Below, one piece after another: positions 6,169 to 15,190 of a stretch of DNA of 64,000 nt. The stretch covers positions 62,001-126,000 of the forward strand of contig DASWZV010000115.1 of NCBI GenBank assembly GCA_036407095.1, written 5' to 3'. Below the pieces are notes generated by a model. The model made no database searches. It saw only the letters and a program-made list of their open reading frames with translations, and was not told where the DNA came from. Position 1 is the first letter of the stretch, and every line of letters starts with the position of its first letter. The translations under genes were made by a program, and so were the position numbers. This DNA is from Gp6-AA40 sp036407095 (lineage in GTDB: Bacteria; Acidobacteriota; Vicinamibacteria; Vicinamibacterales; UBA2999).

Positions 6169-7484
6169 TACGGAACCAGGATGTGGAGCTCCGCGCCGTA
6201 CAGCATCGTGCGATCGTGATCGCGCGCGGCCCACGCGAGCATGGTCGCAGCGTCGGACTTGACCGGCGCGTCGAGCGCGACCTTGCCGTTGATCGTCACA
6301 CGCACCGGCTTGCTGAAGTCGACCACGTCGGGTGAGAGGAGCAGCGTGAATTGCTGGACGCCGCGCGACTTCACGTCGATGTCGTTGCCGGTGCGAACCG
6401 CGTCGACACGCCCCGACGGCTTCTCGTGGTCGAAGAGCTGACGCTGCATGATCGGCACCGGCGAGTATGTGTTGACATCCTGCAGTGCCGTGTCCGAGCC
6501 ACGCTTGCCAAGACGATCGATCACGACCCAGCGAAAACGGTTGTAGCGATCGGTGCGCTCGGTCTCCCAGGAGACGCGTTCGGGATGGGCGACGCGCGGG
6601 TGCTTCGCGAGATACGCCTCGTACTTGGGACGTTCCTGCGGCCACCAGCTGACGTCGTGCCCGGCATCGGGATAGACGTCCCAATCGACCACGACGTTTG
6701 CTTTCTTGAACATGGCGATCAGTGGCTCGACCGACGCAGCGGGATAGAGCGGATCCTTGCCGCCGTTCACCGCATGCATCGGGCAGTTGATCAGATTGCC
6801 GGCATAGAGCTGTCCGTCCGCGCCCGTGTCGGGATTGGCGATCACGAGCGGGTGGCCGTTGAGCGGCATGCACGCCGCCCACGGCGTCGCCACGCGCATC
6901 GCGAAGAAGTACACGCCGGTGCCGCCGTCGGAGACGCCGGTGATGTAGATGCGCGATTCGTCGACGTTGTACTCGTGCTTCACGCGGTCCAGGAGGCGTG
7001 TGATGTTGTCGACCTGCCCCGGATTCCACCACTGCGACTGTGCCCACGCACGCGGGTGGAGCACCAGCTCGCCCTCGCTCGGGACGCGATTGGCGAGCGG
7101 CCGTGCGGGCGGATCACCGGGACCGGGCGCGTCGCGACCGACGCCGCCATGCAAGCTGATCCGCAGCGGCCATGCCCGCGCGGGGTCGTAGTCGGGCGGC
7201 ACCTCGAGCACGTTGTCGAGCGCGAGGCCATGATCGTGCGACAGCATGTCGATTCGACCGGTCTTCGCTTTCGCGTACGAGCGACCGGCTTTGAGCCGTG
7301 CGCGAATCTCCTCGAACGGCGCGCCGCTGGCGACGACCAGCCTGGCCGCCTTCTCGGTGCTGCCCTGATCGTCGGCATTCCAGAAGGCTTTCATCGCGGC
7401 ATCGAGTTGAGAAGATGAGGCTGGCCGCTGTGCCGCGACGCTGGCACCCGCGAGGATTCCGAGTACGATCGGTGCGAATCGCAT
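6168..7484 (-). CDS. Secreted alpha/beta hydrolase, probable carboxylesterase/peptidase
   Basis: A 438-aa protein with a signal peptide (about residues 1-19, ending SVAAQ). It has an oxyanion HGG at 112-114, the nucleophile motif GVSDGG with serine at residue 185, and a likely catalytic histidine in DAGHD near 276. The order and spacing fit the PHB-depolymerase/esterase D-like branch of the alpha/beta hydrolases. The N-terminal ~90 residues and the beta-rich C-terminal region (RVDAVRTGNDIDVKSRG onward) are extensions. The ATG at 7484 lies 12 bp from the divergent start of a matrixin-like protease, so the promoters must overlap the coding ends. The substrate is not known. Confidence 0.8.
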   Translation of the reverse strand: MRFAPIVLGILAGASVAAQRPASSSQLDAAMKAFWNADDQGSTEKAARLVVASGAPFEEIRARLKAGRSYAKAKTGRIDMLSHDHGLALDNVLEVPPDYDPARAWPLRISLHGGVGRDAPGPGDPPARPLANRVPSEGELVLHPRAWAQSQWWNPGQVDNITRLLDRVKHEYNVDESRIYITGVSDGGTGVYFFAMRVATPWAACMPLNGHPLVIANPDTGADGQLYAGNLINCPMHAVNGGKDPLYPAASVEPLIAMFKKANVVVDWDVYPDAGHDVSWWPQERPKYEAYLAKHPRVAHPERVSWETERTDRYNRFRWVVIDRLGKRGSDTALQDVNTYSPVPIMQRQLFDHEKPSGRVDAVRTGNDIDVKSRGVQQFTLLLSPDVVDFSKPVRVTINGKVALDAPVKSDAATMLAWAARDHDRTMLYGAELHILVP

Positions 7485-7496
7485 AGCGCATATCTT

Positions 7497-8132
7497 ATGA
7501 CGATGCGACCGCTGAACGTGATCGTGGCGCTGCTGTTTCTCATCGGCAACGCGCTCGCGCAGAGCCGGCTGCCCGTCCTGCATCCGCTCGACGCGACCGG
7601 ACGCGTCACCTACTTCGTCGCCGACGGGATGCAGGGCTCCGCATTCCGTCCCGGCGATCGCGATCTCGCCGTCTGGGCGCTCAAGCAGTGGGAGCGCGCG
7701 GTCGACGGCGCGCTGCACTTCGAGTCGTCAGCCGAGAACGACGCGATCGTTCGCGTCTTCTGGGTACCGGCGGGCGCCGGACGCTACGGCGAGATGCGCG
7801 CGTTCGAGGCAGGCAAGCTGCGCGGCGCCGCGGTGTTCATCCGCCCCGACACCGACGCACTCGGTCCGGCGATCGCCGATGCGTCGCGCCGCGATCCGTT
7901 GATGCGCGACACGGTCGTCTACCTGACCTGTCTGCACGAGCTCGGACACGCGCTCGGCCTCGAGCACACCGACGTCTACGGCGACATCATGTATTTCTTC
8001 GGCTACGGCGGCGACATTCCCGGCTTCTTCAACCGCTATCGGATGCGGCTGCACACACGTATCGACTTCGCAACGACGTCGGGCGTGTCGGCCTCCGACG
8101 TGGCTCGGGTCCGGGCGTTGTATCCGAAGTAA
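7497..8132 (+). CDS. Matrixin-type zinc metalloprotease
   Basis: A 211-aa exported protein (signal peptide residues ~1-22, ending ALAQS). It carries the full metzincin zinc motif HELGHALGLEH (147-157) and a Met-turn candidate (IMYFF, Met165) further on, which defines a small secreted endopeptidase of the matrixin-like type. No propeptide cysteine switch is obvious, which is normal for bacterial members. It starts 12 bp from the divergent esterase start, so the two secreted hydrolases may be co-regulated. Confidence 0.85.
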   Translation: MTMRPLNVIVALLFLIGNALAQSRLPVLHPLDATGRVTYFVADGMQGSAFRPGDRDLAVWALKQWERAVDGALHFESSAENDAIVRVFWVPAGAGRYGEMRAFEAGKLRGAAVFIRPDTDALGPAIADASRRDPLMRDTVVYLTCLHELGHALGLEHTDVYGDIMYFFGYGGDIPGFFNRYRMRLHTRIDFATTSGVSASDVARVRALYPK

Positions 8133-8259
8133 ACCGTCGCCCCTCCGGCGCCGGGTCTACAGAGCCGCAGTCTCGCTGAAGCCAACGGCGAAGACGGAAA
8201 GACCCGGCCTGCGCCGTCCGGGCCTGCACCGTCCGGGCCTGGACTGTCCCTTCAATTTC

Positions 8260-8284
8260 AAACAGGTGTTTGATACACTTGTTT
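8260..8284. promoter_or_regulatory. Palindromic operator in front of the HlyD-ABC-TetR operon
   Basis: AAACAGGTGT and ACACTTGTTT are inverted arms (9 of 10 pairs) separated by TTGAT, placed 9-33 bp before the HlyD start codon. The last gene of the operon encodes a TetR-family repressor, and TetR proteins generally bind such palindromes at their own promoters. Autoregulation of the exporter is the natural inference. The site is AT-rich against its GC-rich surroundings. Confidence 0.7.
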
Positions 8285-8292
8285 AACTAGCT

Positions 8293-9339
8293 ATGAAGCG
8301 ACTGCTGCGATTCATCCCGCTCCTGGTCATTGTCGGCGTCATTGGCGCGACCTACTGGTACACGAGCCGGCCGCCGACCTCGATGGTCCTCACCGGCGTC
8401 GTCACGACGAACCATATTACGGTCAGCCCGCAGATCACCGGCCGGGTGACCGAGTTGTCCGTCCGCGAGGGCGACTCCGTGAAGGCCGGTCAGATGCTGG
8501 CGGTGCTCTCGCCCGACGAGCTGCGCGAGGAACGCGCGTTCTATTCCGCCAGCGCCGAAGGCGTGGGCTCGCAGATTCTGGAAAGCGAGGCCGCGCTGCG
8601 GCTGCAGGAACGCCAGACTGCGGACTCGATCGCACAGGCAGAAGCGACGCTGGCGTCGACACAGTCGCAGGAGGCAGCCGCCAAGGCCGAGCTCGAAAAC
8701 GCGACCACTGTGTATGCGCGGAACCAGAAGCTGGCAAAGGAGGGGGTGTCGACCCCCGAGCAGGTCGATTCGGCGAAGACGGCGTACGACGTCGCGAAGT
8801 CGAAGCTCGACTCCGTCGTCAAGCAGATCGAGGCGGCGCGCGCCGCCGTCGCGCTCGCCAAGGGCAGCGCCGAGCAGATCGCCATGCGGCGCAGCCAGGT
8901 GATGTCGAGCAAGCAGCAGCAGGCGGCCGCAGCCGCGCAGCGGGCGAAAGCGGATGTGCGTCTCGCCTACACCGAAATCAAGGCGCCGATCGACGGCATC
9001 GTCGACGTGCGCGCCGCGCTTCAGGGTGAGGTCGTGACGCCGGGACAGCCGGTGGTGACGATCATCAACCCTGATGATCTCTGGATCCGGATCGACATCG
9101 AGGAGACCTACATCGACCGCGTGCGCGTCGGCGACACGCTGACGGTGCGCCTGCCGTCGGGCGCGGAGCGTCAGGGCAAGGTGTTCTATCGCAGCGCCGA
9201 TGCCGGCTTCGCGACGCAGCGCGATGTCAGCCGCACGAAGCGGGACATCAAGACGTTCGAAGTGCGGCTCCGCGTCGACAACAGCGATCGTCGTCTGGCG
9301 GTGGGGATGACGGCGTACGTGCTGGTGCCGCTCACGTAA
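8293..9339 (+). CDS. HlyD family periplasmic adaptor subunit
   Basis: A 348-aa membrane-fusion protein. It has one N-terminal helix (residues ~5-24), a lipoyl-like half (ITVSPQITGRVTELSVREGD), a long alanine/glutamine-rich coiled-coil hairpin (~85-225), then the second lipoyl half (DVRLAYTEIKAPIDGIVD) and a beta-barrel domain. This is the adaptor of an ABC export system and would link the inner-membrane pump to an outer-membrane channel. It is the first gene of a four-gene operon followed by an ATPase, an ABC-2 permease and a TetR regulator. A palindromic operator lies directly upstream. Confidence 0.9.
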   Translation: MKRLLRFIPLLVIVGVIGATYWYTSRPPTSMVLTGVVTTNHITVSPQITGRVTELSVREGDSVKAGQMLAVLSPDELREERAFYSASAEGVGSQILESEAALRLQERQTADSIAQAEATLASTQSQEAAAKAELENATTVYARNQKLAKEGVSTPEQVDSAKTAYDVAKSKLDSVVKQIEAARAAVALAKGSAEQIAMRRSQVMSSKQQQAAAAAQRAKADVRLAYTEIKAPIDGIVDVRAALQGEVVTPGQPVVTIINPDDLWIRIDIEETYIDRVRVGDTLTVRLPSGAERQGKVFYRSADAGFATQRDVSRTKRDIKTFEVRLRVDNSDRRLAVGMTAYVLVPLT

Positions 9340-9349
9340 GGCGGTTGAC

Positions 9350-9423
9350 GCGGGGGCTAAAGCCCCCGCTCTACGGGGATTGAGCGTGGCGTAGTGGCGT
9401 AGAGCGCGGGCTTTAGCCCGCGC
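9350..9423. repeat. Two palindromic hairpins between adaptor and ATPase genes
   Basis: CGGGGGCT/AGCCCCCG (9351-9368) and GCGCGGGCT/AGCCCGCGC (9404-9423) are perfect stems with two-base loops. They carry inward-facing CTCTACG/CGTAGAG tails, so the pair forms an inverted arrangement. Because the next operon genes follow in the same direction, these are more likely a REP-like repeat or an mRNA stability element than a full terminator. Confidence 0.6.
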
Positions 9424-9443
9424 GCGGGCGCACGAGAGTTCGA

Positions 9444-10250
9444 ATGAGCCAGAACGCAATCGAGGTCAAGGACATCGTCAAGAAGTTCGGCGACTTCACC
9501 GCGGTCGACCACATCAACTTCGGGGTGAAGGACGGCGAGATCTTCGGACTGCTCGGGCCGAACGGCGCCGGCAAGTCGACGCTGATCCGCATGATGGTGA
9601 CGCTGCTTCCGCCGACCGAAGGCACGGCAGTCATCAACGGCTTCGACGTGGCGAAGCGGGCGGACGACGTGCGGCGATCGATCGGCGTGATTCCGCAGGC
9701 GATGACGAGCGACCTCGAGTTGAGCGTCGAGGAAAACCTGCTCATCTTCGCGAAGCTGTACGGCGTGTCCCGCGACAAGCGCGACCGTCTCATCACCGAG
9801 CTCCTCGAAGCGGTCGAGCTGACGCAGTGGCGCGACAAGCCCGTGAAGCTGCTCTCGGGCGGCATGCGGCGCCGTGTCGAGATCGCACGCGGACTGGTCC
9901 ATGAACCGCGCGTGTTCTTCCTCGACGAGCCGACCACCGGTCTCGATCCAGTGTCGCGCACCGCGGTCTGGACCATGCTGAAGAAGATCAAGTCGCAACG
10001 CGACCTGACCGTGCTCATCACCACTCACTACATGGACGAAGCGGACAAACTCTGCGATCGCATCGCCATCGTCGATCACGGCAAGCTCGTCGTGCTGGAT
10101 TCGCCTGCCGCCCTCAAAGCGTCGCTCCCCGACCGCGACCCGAGCACCGTGACGCTGGACGACGTCTTCGTGCACTACACGGGACGAGACCTGCGTGATG
10201 CGCTCCAGGAGCCGTCGGCCGCCGACAGCCCGTTCGTGTTACGGAGGTAG
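9444..10250 (+). CDS. ABC transporter ATP-binding protein
   Basis: A 268-aa ATPase with Walker A GPNGAGKST (38-46), signature LSGGM (137-141), Walker B FFLDEP (158-163) and the TTHYMDEADKL segment typical of the DrrA/CcmA/NatA-like drug-efflux branch. It energises the ABC-2 permease encoded three bases downstream. The C-terminal tail (LDDVFVHYTGRDLRD) is characteristic of this exporter type. The operon context with HlyD and TetR suggests efflux of a small molecule. Confidence 0.92.
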   Translation: MSQNAIEVKDIVKKFGDFTAVDHINFGVKDGEIFGLLGPNGAGKSTLIRMMVTLLPPTEGTAVINGFDVAKRADDVRRSIGVIPQAMTSDLELSVEENLLIFAKLYGVSRDKRDRLITELLEAVELTQWRDKPVKLLSGGMRRRVEIARGLVHEPRVFFLDEPTTGLDPVSRTAVWTMLKKIKSQRDLTVLITTHYMDEADKLCDRIAIVDHGKLVVLDSPAALKASLPDRDPSTVTLDDVFVHYTGRDLRDALQEPSAADSPFVLRR

Positions 10251-10252
10251 CC

Positions 10253-11365
10253 ATGCACAGAACCTGGGCCATCATCGAACGCGAGCTGCGACGCTTCCGC
10301 AAGAGCCCGATGCTGATCGTCATGTCGATGATCTTTCCGTTGCTGAATCTCATCGTGCTCGGCTACGCGTTCGGCGGCAACGTGAAGCATCTGAAGCTGG
10401 CGATCGTCGATCAGGACGGCGGCGTCCCGGCGGTGAAAATCAAAGAGCTGGCAGCGGCCGTATCGTCAGGGGCACGCACCCTGGACATCATCGACTACGC
10501 CGATCAGGGGCATGCGATGTCGGATCTTCGCAACGGCCTCGTCAACGGGGTGCTGACGATTCCGCCCGACTTCTCCCGGCGCTCGCTTGCCAACAACCAG
10601 CCCCGGGTGGCGTTGATCTCGGACAACACCGACACCTTCGTCTCGGCCACGCTCACCGGAACGGTCGGCAACTTCGTCGCGGCGATCAACGCTCCGACGA
10701 CCCCGGTGCGCGTGGAGGGCGTGACCGGTCTCGATGTCGTCGAGGTCTACCCGTACGTGCCGTACATCCAGTACCTGCTGCCGGGCTCGATCACGATGTC
10801 GATCTTCATGATGGTGATGATCGGCGGCGGCATCATCTTCATCGACGACAAGTCGCGCGGTCTGCACGAAGGCTACCTGGTGACGCCGATCACCAAGCTG
10901 GAGCTGGTCGCCGGCTTCAACCTCTCGGGGACGATCAAGGCGGTGCTGGCTGGCGGCTGCATCATGATCGTGGGGTCGCTGATTGCCGGCGTCCCGAGCC
11001 CGCTTGATCCGGTCCGTCTGCTCCGCATGCTCATCGTCGTCGCGATCACCGCGTTTGCGCTGATCAGCCTGATGTTCCTGCTGATGGTGCGCGTGACCGA
11101 TCCGCTCCTGCCGCGAGCGACCTTCGGGGTGCTGAACACGGTGCTCTATTTTCCGAGCGGCGCGGTCTACCCACAGGCGGGATTCCCCGGCTGGATGAAG
11201 GTCATCGCCGCGGTCGATCCGTTCACCTACGCGGTACACGCGTTCAAGAGCTTGCTGCTCAAGAACACCGGCTTCGACGCCATCGCGGGCGACGTCCTCT
11301 TCCTGCTGGTCTTCTCCACTGTCGCGATGACCGCGGGCACGCTGCTGTTCAAACGAACCTTGTGA
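10253..11365 (+). CDS. ABC-2 type transporter permease
   Basis: A 370-aa permease with an N-terminal helix (residues ~20-42), a long extracytoplasmic segment (AIVDQDGGVPAVKIKELAAAV), then five helices from about residue 175 to the end. The SITMSIFMMVMIGGGIIFIDDKSRG stretch corresponds to the conserved ABC-2 permease core. It pairs with the ATPase just upstream. Its TGA stop overlaps the GTG/ATG start of the TetR gene, confirming one operon. Confidence 0.9.
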   Translation: MHRTWAIIERELRRFRKSPMLIVMSMIFPLLNLIVLGYAFGGNVKHLKLAIVDQDGGVPAVKIKELAAAVSSGARTLDIIDYADQGHAMSDLRNGLVNGVLTIPPDFSRRSLANNQPRVALISDNTDTFVSATLTGTVGNFVAAINAPTTPVRVEGVTGLDVVEVYPYVPYIQYLLPGSITMSIFMMVMIGGGIIFIDDKSRGLHEGYLVTPITKLELVAGFNLSGTIKAVLAGGCIMIVGSLIAGVPSPLDPVRLLRMLIVVAITAFALISLMFLLMVRVTDPLLPRATFGVLNTVLYFPSGAVYPQAGFPGWMKVIAAVDPFTYAVHAFKSLLLKNTGFDAIAGDVLFLLVFSTVAMTAGTLLFKRTL

Positions 11366-12003
11366 TGGCGACCAAGCCGCGGACGACCGTCGTCTCGGAC
11401 GATCTCGAAACCCGCGAGCGGCTGGTCGAGGTCTCGGCGCGTCTCTTCGCGGAGCGCGGCTTCTCGAAGGTGACCGTTCGCGAGATCTGTCAGCGCGCCA
11501 ACGCCAACGTCGCAGCGGTCAATTACCACTTCGGCGGCAAGGACGGGTTGTATCAGGAGATCGTCAGCTCGGCGATCCGCACGATGCAGTCGACGACCGA
11601 TGAGATCCGCGAGGCCGGCGCGAAGCGGCCGGCCGAGGAACAGCTCGCGATCTTCGTTCGCACCTTCCTGTCGCGTGTGGCCCAGCACCGGGATGGCTGG
11701 ATCCATCAGCTGATGATGCAGGAGATCCGCGATCCCACTCCGGAACTCGATCGCGTCGTGAAGTCCGTAGTACGGCCGCGCATGGCCTATTTGAGCGAGG
11801 TCATCGCCGGCATCCTCCACTGCGCCTCCGACGACGACCGAGTGCAATACAGCGTGATGAGCGTGCAGGTGCAGTGCCTGGCGCTGCTCAACGATCGCAT
11901 CGCGCAGTTTCAGCCGTTTCCCGTGACCGCGAAACGCATCGACGCGATCGCCGATCACATCACACGGTTTTCGTTGGCAGGGATCCGGGCGCTGAAGCGT
12001 TAG
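11362..12003 (+). CDS. TetR/AcrR family transcriptional regulator, CerR-like C-terminal domain
   Basis: A 213-aa protein. The N-terminal helix-turn-helix reads RLFAERGFSKVTVREICQRANANVAAVNYHFGGKD (residues ~29-63), and the C-terminal half (HQLMMQEIRDPTPELDRVV) resembles the CerR/YbiH branch. The start is the GTG at 11362 or the adjacent ATG at 11365; both overlap the permease stop. As the last gene of the exporter operon it is the likely repressor acting at the palindrome at 8260-8284. The ligand is presumably an exported or membrane-active compound and cannot be named. Confidence 0.9.
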   Translation: MMATKPRTTVVSDDLETRERLVEVSARLFAERGFSKVTVREICQRANANVAAVNYHFGGKDGLYQEIVSSAIRTMQSTTDEIREAGAKRPAEEQLAIFVRTFLSRVAQHRDGWIHQLMMQEIRDPTPELDRVVKSVVRPRMAYLSEVIAGILHCASDDDRVQYSVMSVQVQCLALLNDRIAQFQPFPVTAKRIDAIADHITRFSLAGIRALKR

Positions 12004-12040
12004 AGCAGTTTCACTACAAACTGCACACTGAGCGGTGACC

Positions 12041-12246
12041 GGAGCTCAGTCGTGGGTGGAATAGCGGCCAGCCCGATCGGCGGCGCGGAAAAAACGCGCC
12101 TCCGGAGCCATCCCGGAAGCCCACGTTTATCTTCCAGGCTACTTGAGAGGACATCGCCGTGCGGGCCCCCTGCGGCGCGTTTTTAGTTTCTTCGACGATC
12201 GCGCCGCCTTTAGGGCTGGCCGCCATTCCACCCACAACTGAGCTCC
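12041..12246. mobile_element. MITE-like element family B, complete copy
   Basis: This 206-bp element has 34-bp terminal inverted repeats (12041-12074 and 12213-12246) that match at 32 of 34 positions, beginning GGAGCTCAGT. Complementarity resumes inside them around GGCGGCGCG and AAAAACGCGCC. It encodes no protein of credible length, and I saw no clear target-site duplication. A solo end lies at 3885-3940. Size and ends fit a non-autonomous miniature transposon, but no matching transposase is in the window. Confidence 0.65.
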
Positions 12247-12271
12247 GCTGATCCGCGAGGGCGCACGCGGT

Positions 12272-12468
12272 GCTCACTTGGGCGGCGAGGCTGGTTGTCG
12301 TGCCGAACGGGTGGCGCCGGGAGGGGCCTCCCCGCTCGCCGCGCAGGCGCCTGCTCCGTGATCCAGTCTTTTCACACGCGTGATCGGTCTCTTGGCGCCG
12401 AGGACGAGCGGGGAGACCCGGCGACAGGACCCGGGAGGCCACGACGCTCGTCTCGAGCCCAAGTGAGC
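12272..12468 (+). repeat. Structured repeat family A, copy 3
   Basis: A 197-bp element bounded by GCTCACTTGGG and CCCAAGTGAGC. Its internal stem pairs CCCCGCTCG with CGAGCGGGG and GGCGCC with GGCGCC around a ~42-nt loop holding CCGTGATC and ACGCGTGATC. A further helix pairs CGCCGGG with CCCGGCG, where copy 1 has CGGCGGG with CCCGCCG. It sits 25 bp after the family B element in the gap between the TetR and ABC-F genes; the rest of that gap (12469-12536) shows nothing recognisable. Confidence 0.8.
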
Positions 12469-12536
12469 TCGTGAGAATCGGTTCGCAGAGCACGCGCGCT
12501 AGACGAGATCGATTCAGAAACACGCACTAGCCGTAC

Positions 12537-12556
12537 GCGGAGGCCGAAGCCTCCGC
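12537..12556 (-). terminator. Hairpin abutting the ABC-F stop codon
   Basis: GCGGAGGC and GCCTCCGC form an 8-bp stem with a four-base loop, followed by CTCTACG, in which the CTA is the reversed stop codon of the ABC-F gene. It resembles the hairpins at 6147-6168 and 9350-9423 in form and flanking CTACG. A role as a 3'-end or terminator structure is likely; there is no T-tract. Confidence 0.5.
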
Positions 12557-12557
12557 T

Positions 12558-14195
12558 CTACGCGTGGACTCCTGGCGCCTCGTGACCGGTGCGAGCGACG
12601 TACTCGACGTAGGACCCGGGATAGAAATGCGGGTCCTTTTCCACTCCCGACTCGCCGCCCAATTCGACGACGCGATTACCGAGGGCGCGGAGAAACGCGC
12701 GGTCGTGCGACACGAACAGCATCGTGCCTTCGAAATCCTTCAGCGCTTCGATCAGCATCTCTTTCGTGAAGAGGTCGAGATGGTTCGTCGGCTCATCGAG
12801 CACGAGGAAATTCGGCGGGTTGAGCAGCATACGCGCGATCGCGAGGCGTGTCTTCTCGCCGCCTGAGAGCGCCTTGATCTTCTTGTCGACGTCATCACCC
12901 GAGAACTGGAACGCGCCCGCAAGGTTGCGCAGCACGCCAATCGACTCGTCGGGGAAGTCGCGCTGCAGCTGCTCTTCGACCGTGAGGTCCGGGTCGAGCA
13001 GATCGAGCGCCTGCTGGGCGAAGTAGCCGAGCCTGAGGCTGGCGCCGAGCGTGACGTCGCCCGCGTCCGGCGCGAGCGCCCCCGCGACCATCCTGAGCAG
13101 CGTCGTCTTGCCGGCGCCGTTTCTGCCCATGACGCACCACCGCTCGCCGCGGCGGATCGTCATGTTCAGCCCGTCGTAGACGACGCGGCGGCCGTAGGCC
13201 TTCGAGACGTTCTCGAGCACCGCCACCTGATCGCCCGATCGCATCGGCTGACGGAAGTCGAACCTCACCACCTTGCGCTTCTTGGGCAGCTCGATCCGCT
13301 CGATCTTCTCGAGCGCCTTGACGCGGCTCTGCACCTGCGCCGCCTTGGCGGCGTGGGCGGCGAAGCGCTCGATGAAACGCTGCTCCTTGGCCAGCATCGC
13401 CTGCTGGCGCGCGTATGCCGCCTCGCGATTGGCTTCGCGAACGGCTCGCTCGCGTTCGTAGAAGTCGTAGTTGCCGGAGTAGACCGTGATCTCGCCGCCG
13501 TCGATTTCGGCGATCTTTCCGACCACGCGGTTCATGAACTCGCGATCGTGCGACGTCATGAGCAGCGCGCCGGCGCGCGATTTGAGAAACGCTTCGAGCC
13601 AGATGATCGATTCGATGTCGAGATGGTTCGTCGGCTCGTCCATCAGCAGGACGTCAGGCGCGCCGAGCAGCACGCGCGCCATCGCGACGCGCATCTTCCA
13701 GCCGCCCGACAACGCTCCCACATCACCGTCGATCCGCTCGTCGTCGAATCCCAGCCCGTGCAGCACTTCGCGCGCCTGCGCTTCCAGGCCGTAACCACCC
13801 AGATGCTCGTACTCCTCCTGCACCTCGCCGAAGCGCGCGAGGATCCGATCCATGTCGCCGGCGCGCGCCGGGTCGCCCATCGCATGCTGCAGGGCCTCGA
13901 GCTCGTGATGCAGATCGCCGAGGCGGCCGCTCCCGGCGATCGCTTCGTCGAGAACGGAACGGCCGGACATCTCTTCGACATCCTGGCGGAAGTAGCCGAC
14001 GCTCAGCTTCCTGGGCACCGACACGTCGCCCTCGTCAGCCGACTCCTCACCGACAATCATGCGGAACAGCGTCGTCTTGCCGGCGCCGTTGGGACCGACC
14101 AGACCGACTTTTTCACCGGAATTGAGCTGGAACGAGGCGTCGACGAACAGCACCTGACGGCCGTACTGCTTGCTCACACGAGACAACGAAATCAC
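12558..14195 (-). CDS. ABC-F family ATP-binding protein
   Basis: A 545-aa soluble protein with two ABC ATPase domains and no membrane helices. The first has Walker A GPNGAGKTT (about 34-42) and signature LSGGWKMRVAMAR; the second has GRNGAGKTT and LSGGEKTRLAIAR. Between them is the charged, alanine-rich helical linker (~245-300) of ABC-F translation factors (Uup/EttA/YheS group), which act on the ribosome instead of transporting. The ATG overlaps the stop of the upstream PhzF gene by four bases. Whether it is a housekeeping or a resistance factor cannot be decided here. Confidence 0.92.
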   Translation of the reverse strand: MISLSRVSKQYGRQVLFVDASFQLNSGEKVGLVGPNGAGKTTLFRMIVGEESADEGDVSVPRKLSVGYFRQDVEEMSGRSVLDEAIAGSGRLGDLHHELEALQHAMGDPARAGDMDRILARFGEVQEEYEHLGGYGLEAQAREVLHGLGFDDERIDGDVGALSGGWKMRVAMARVLLGAPDVLLMDEPTNHLDIESIIWLEAFLKSRAGALLMTSHDREFMNRVVGKIAEIDGGEITVYSGNYDFYERERAVREANREAAYARQQAMLAKEQRFIERFAAHAAKAAQVQSRVKALEKIERIELPKKRKVVRFDFRQPMRSGDQVAVLENVSKAYGRRVVYDGLNMTIRRGERWCVMGRNGAGKTTLLRMVAGALAPDAGDVTLGASLRLGYFAQQALDLLDPDLTVEEQLQRDFPDESIGVLRNLAGAFQFSGDDVDKKIKALSGGEKTRLAIARMLLNPPNFLVLDEPTNHLDLFTKEMLIEALKDFEGTMLFVSHDRAFLRALGNRVVELGGESGVEKDPHFYPGSYVEYVARTGHEAPGVHA

Positions 14196-15145
14196 ACGAC
14201 TAATTCTCCACGCCCGACGAGCACGGCTTCCCCACCGACTCTCACCTCGGTGATCGCGTCTGGGCGGCCGGTGATCGCGATGTGAATGCGGCTCGGGCGG
14301 CCCATCGCGATGCCCTGGTGGCTGATGATTTTCTGCGCCGTCTCACCCGACACGAGACCATGCTGCACGAGATAGCAGCCAAGCGGTCCGCTTGCACCGC
14401 CAGTTGCGGGGTCTTCAATGATACCGAAGTCGGGCGCGAACATCCGGCTGTACACCGTTTGTTCTCGCGCGGGCTGACTTGTCCGCCGTAGCTCCTGCGA
14501 CGGCGGAAGCCCGCGCTCCACATCTGCAGCAGGCGGGTCGACCGAAAAGAGAAAGATCGGCACGTCGGACGGCACCACGCTCTTGAAGGCCCGCACGTCT
14601 CCGACCGCGCGATCGACGGTGGCGCGATCGCGCAGCGGTACGAAGAGGAACGGTACACCGCAGGTAATCTCCTGAACCGGCAGATTGGGGACGAGGTCGC
14701 TCTCGTGGAGGCCGATGGCGGCGGCCGCCGCTGCGCGTGAGGCGAGCGGCGGCGTGAAGACCGGAGGCAGCTGCGTCATCCACGCAAAGACGAGTGCGCC
14801 GTTCCGCCATTCGAGATCGACCGGGATCGGGCCGACATTCAAGCCAAAGACGAATCGCTGCGCGCCAGCGGCAATGCCACCGGTCTGGGCCAACGCGAAC
14901 GTGCTGCCAATCGTCGGATGCCCAGCCATGGGCATCTCGACATACGGCGTGAAGATTCGCATGCGAACGTCGGTGCCTTGCTGCTCGGACGGAAAGACGA
15001 ACGTGCTCTCCGCGAAATTCATCTCGCGGGCGAGCCGCTGCATGCGCGCCGTGTTCAGGCCGCGCGCGTCGGGAAAAACGGCGAGCTGATTGCCCGCGAG
15101 CGGCTCACTGGTGAAGACATCGTAGTGCAGATAGGACAGCGCCAT
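14192..15145 (-). CDS. PhzF family isomerase
   Basis: A 317-aa protein with the hallmark N-terminus YDVFTSEPLAGNQLAVFPDA and the E in MNFAESTFVF that serves as the catalytic acid/base in the PhzF diaminopimelate-epimerase-like fold. Later conserved parts are MAGHPTIGSTFAL and the PATGGASGPLGCYL region that closes the second lobe. No other phenazine genes are near, so it is an isomerase of unknown substrate. The start at 15145 is chosen over the longer frame because the conserved fold begins right after it. It overlaps the ABC-F gene, so the two are co-transcribed. Confidence 0.9.
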   Translation of the reverse strand: MALSYLHYDVFTSEPLAGNQLAVFPDARGLNTARMQRLAREMNFAESTFVFPSEQQGTDVRMRIFTPYVEMPMAGHPTIGSTFALAQTGGIAAGAQRFVFGLNVGPIPVDLEWRNGALVFAWMTQLPPVFTPPLASRAAAAAAIGLHESDLVPNLPVQEITCGVPFLFVPLRDRATVDRAVGDVRAFKSVVPSDVPIFLFSVDPPAADVERGLPPSQELRRTSQPAREQTVYSRMFAPDFGIIEDPATGGASGPLGCYLVQHGLVSGETAQKIISHQGIAMGRPSRIHIAITGRPDAITEVRVGGEAVLVGRGELVV

Positions 15146-15190
15146 GCGGGCAGTATAGAAGTCGCGCGAGCCGGCTTGTCCTACGGGCAA

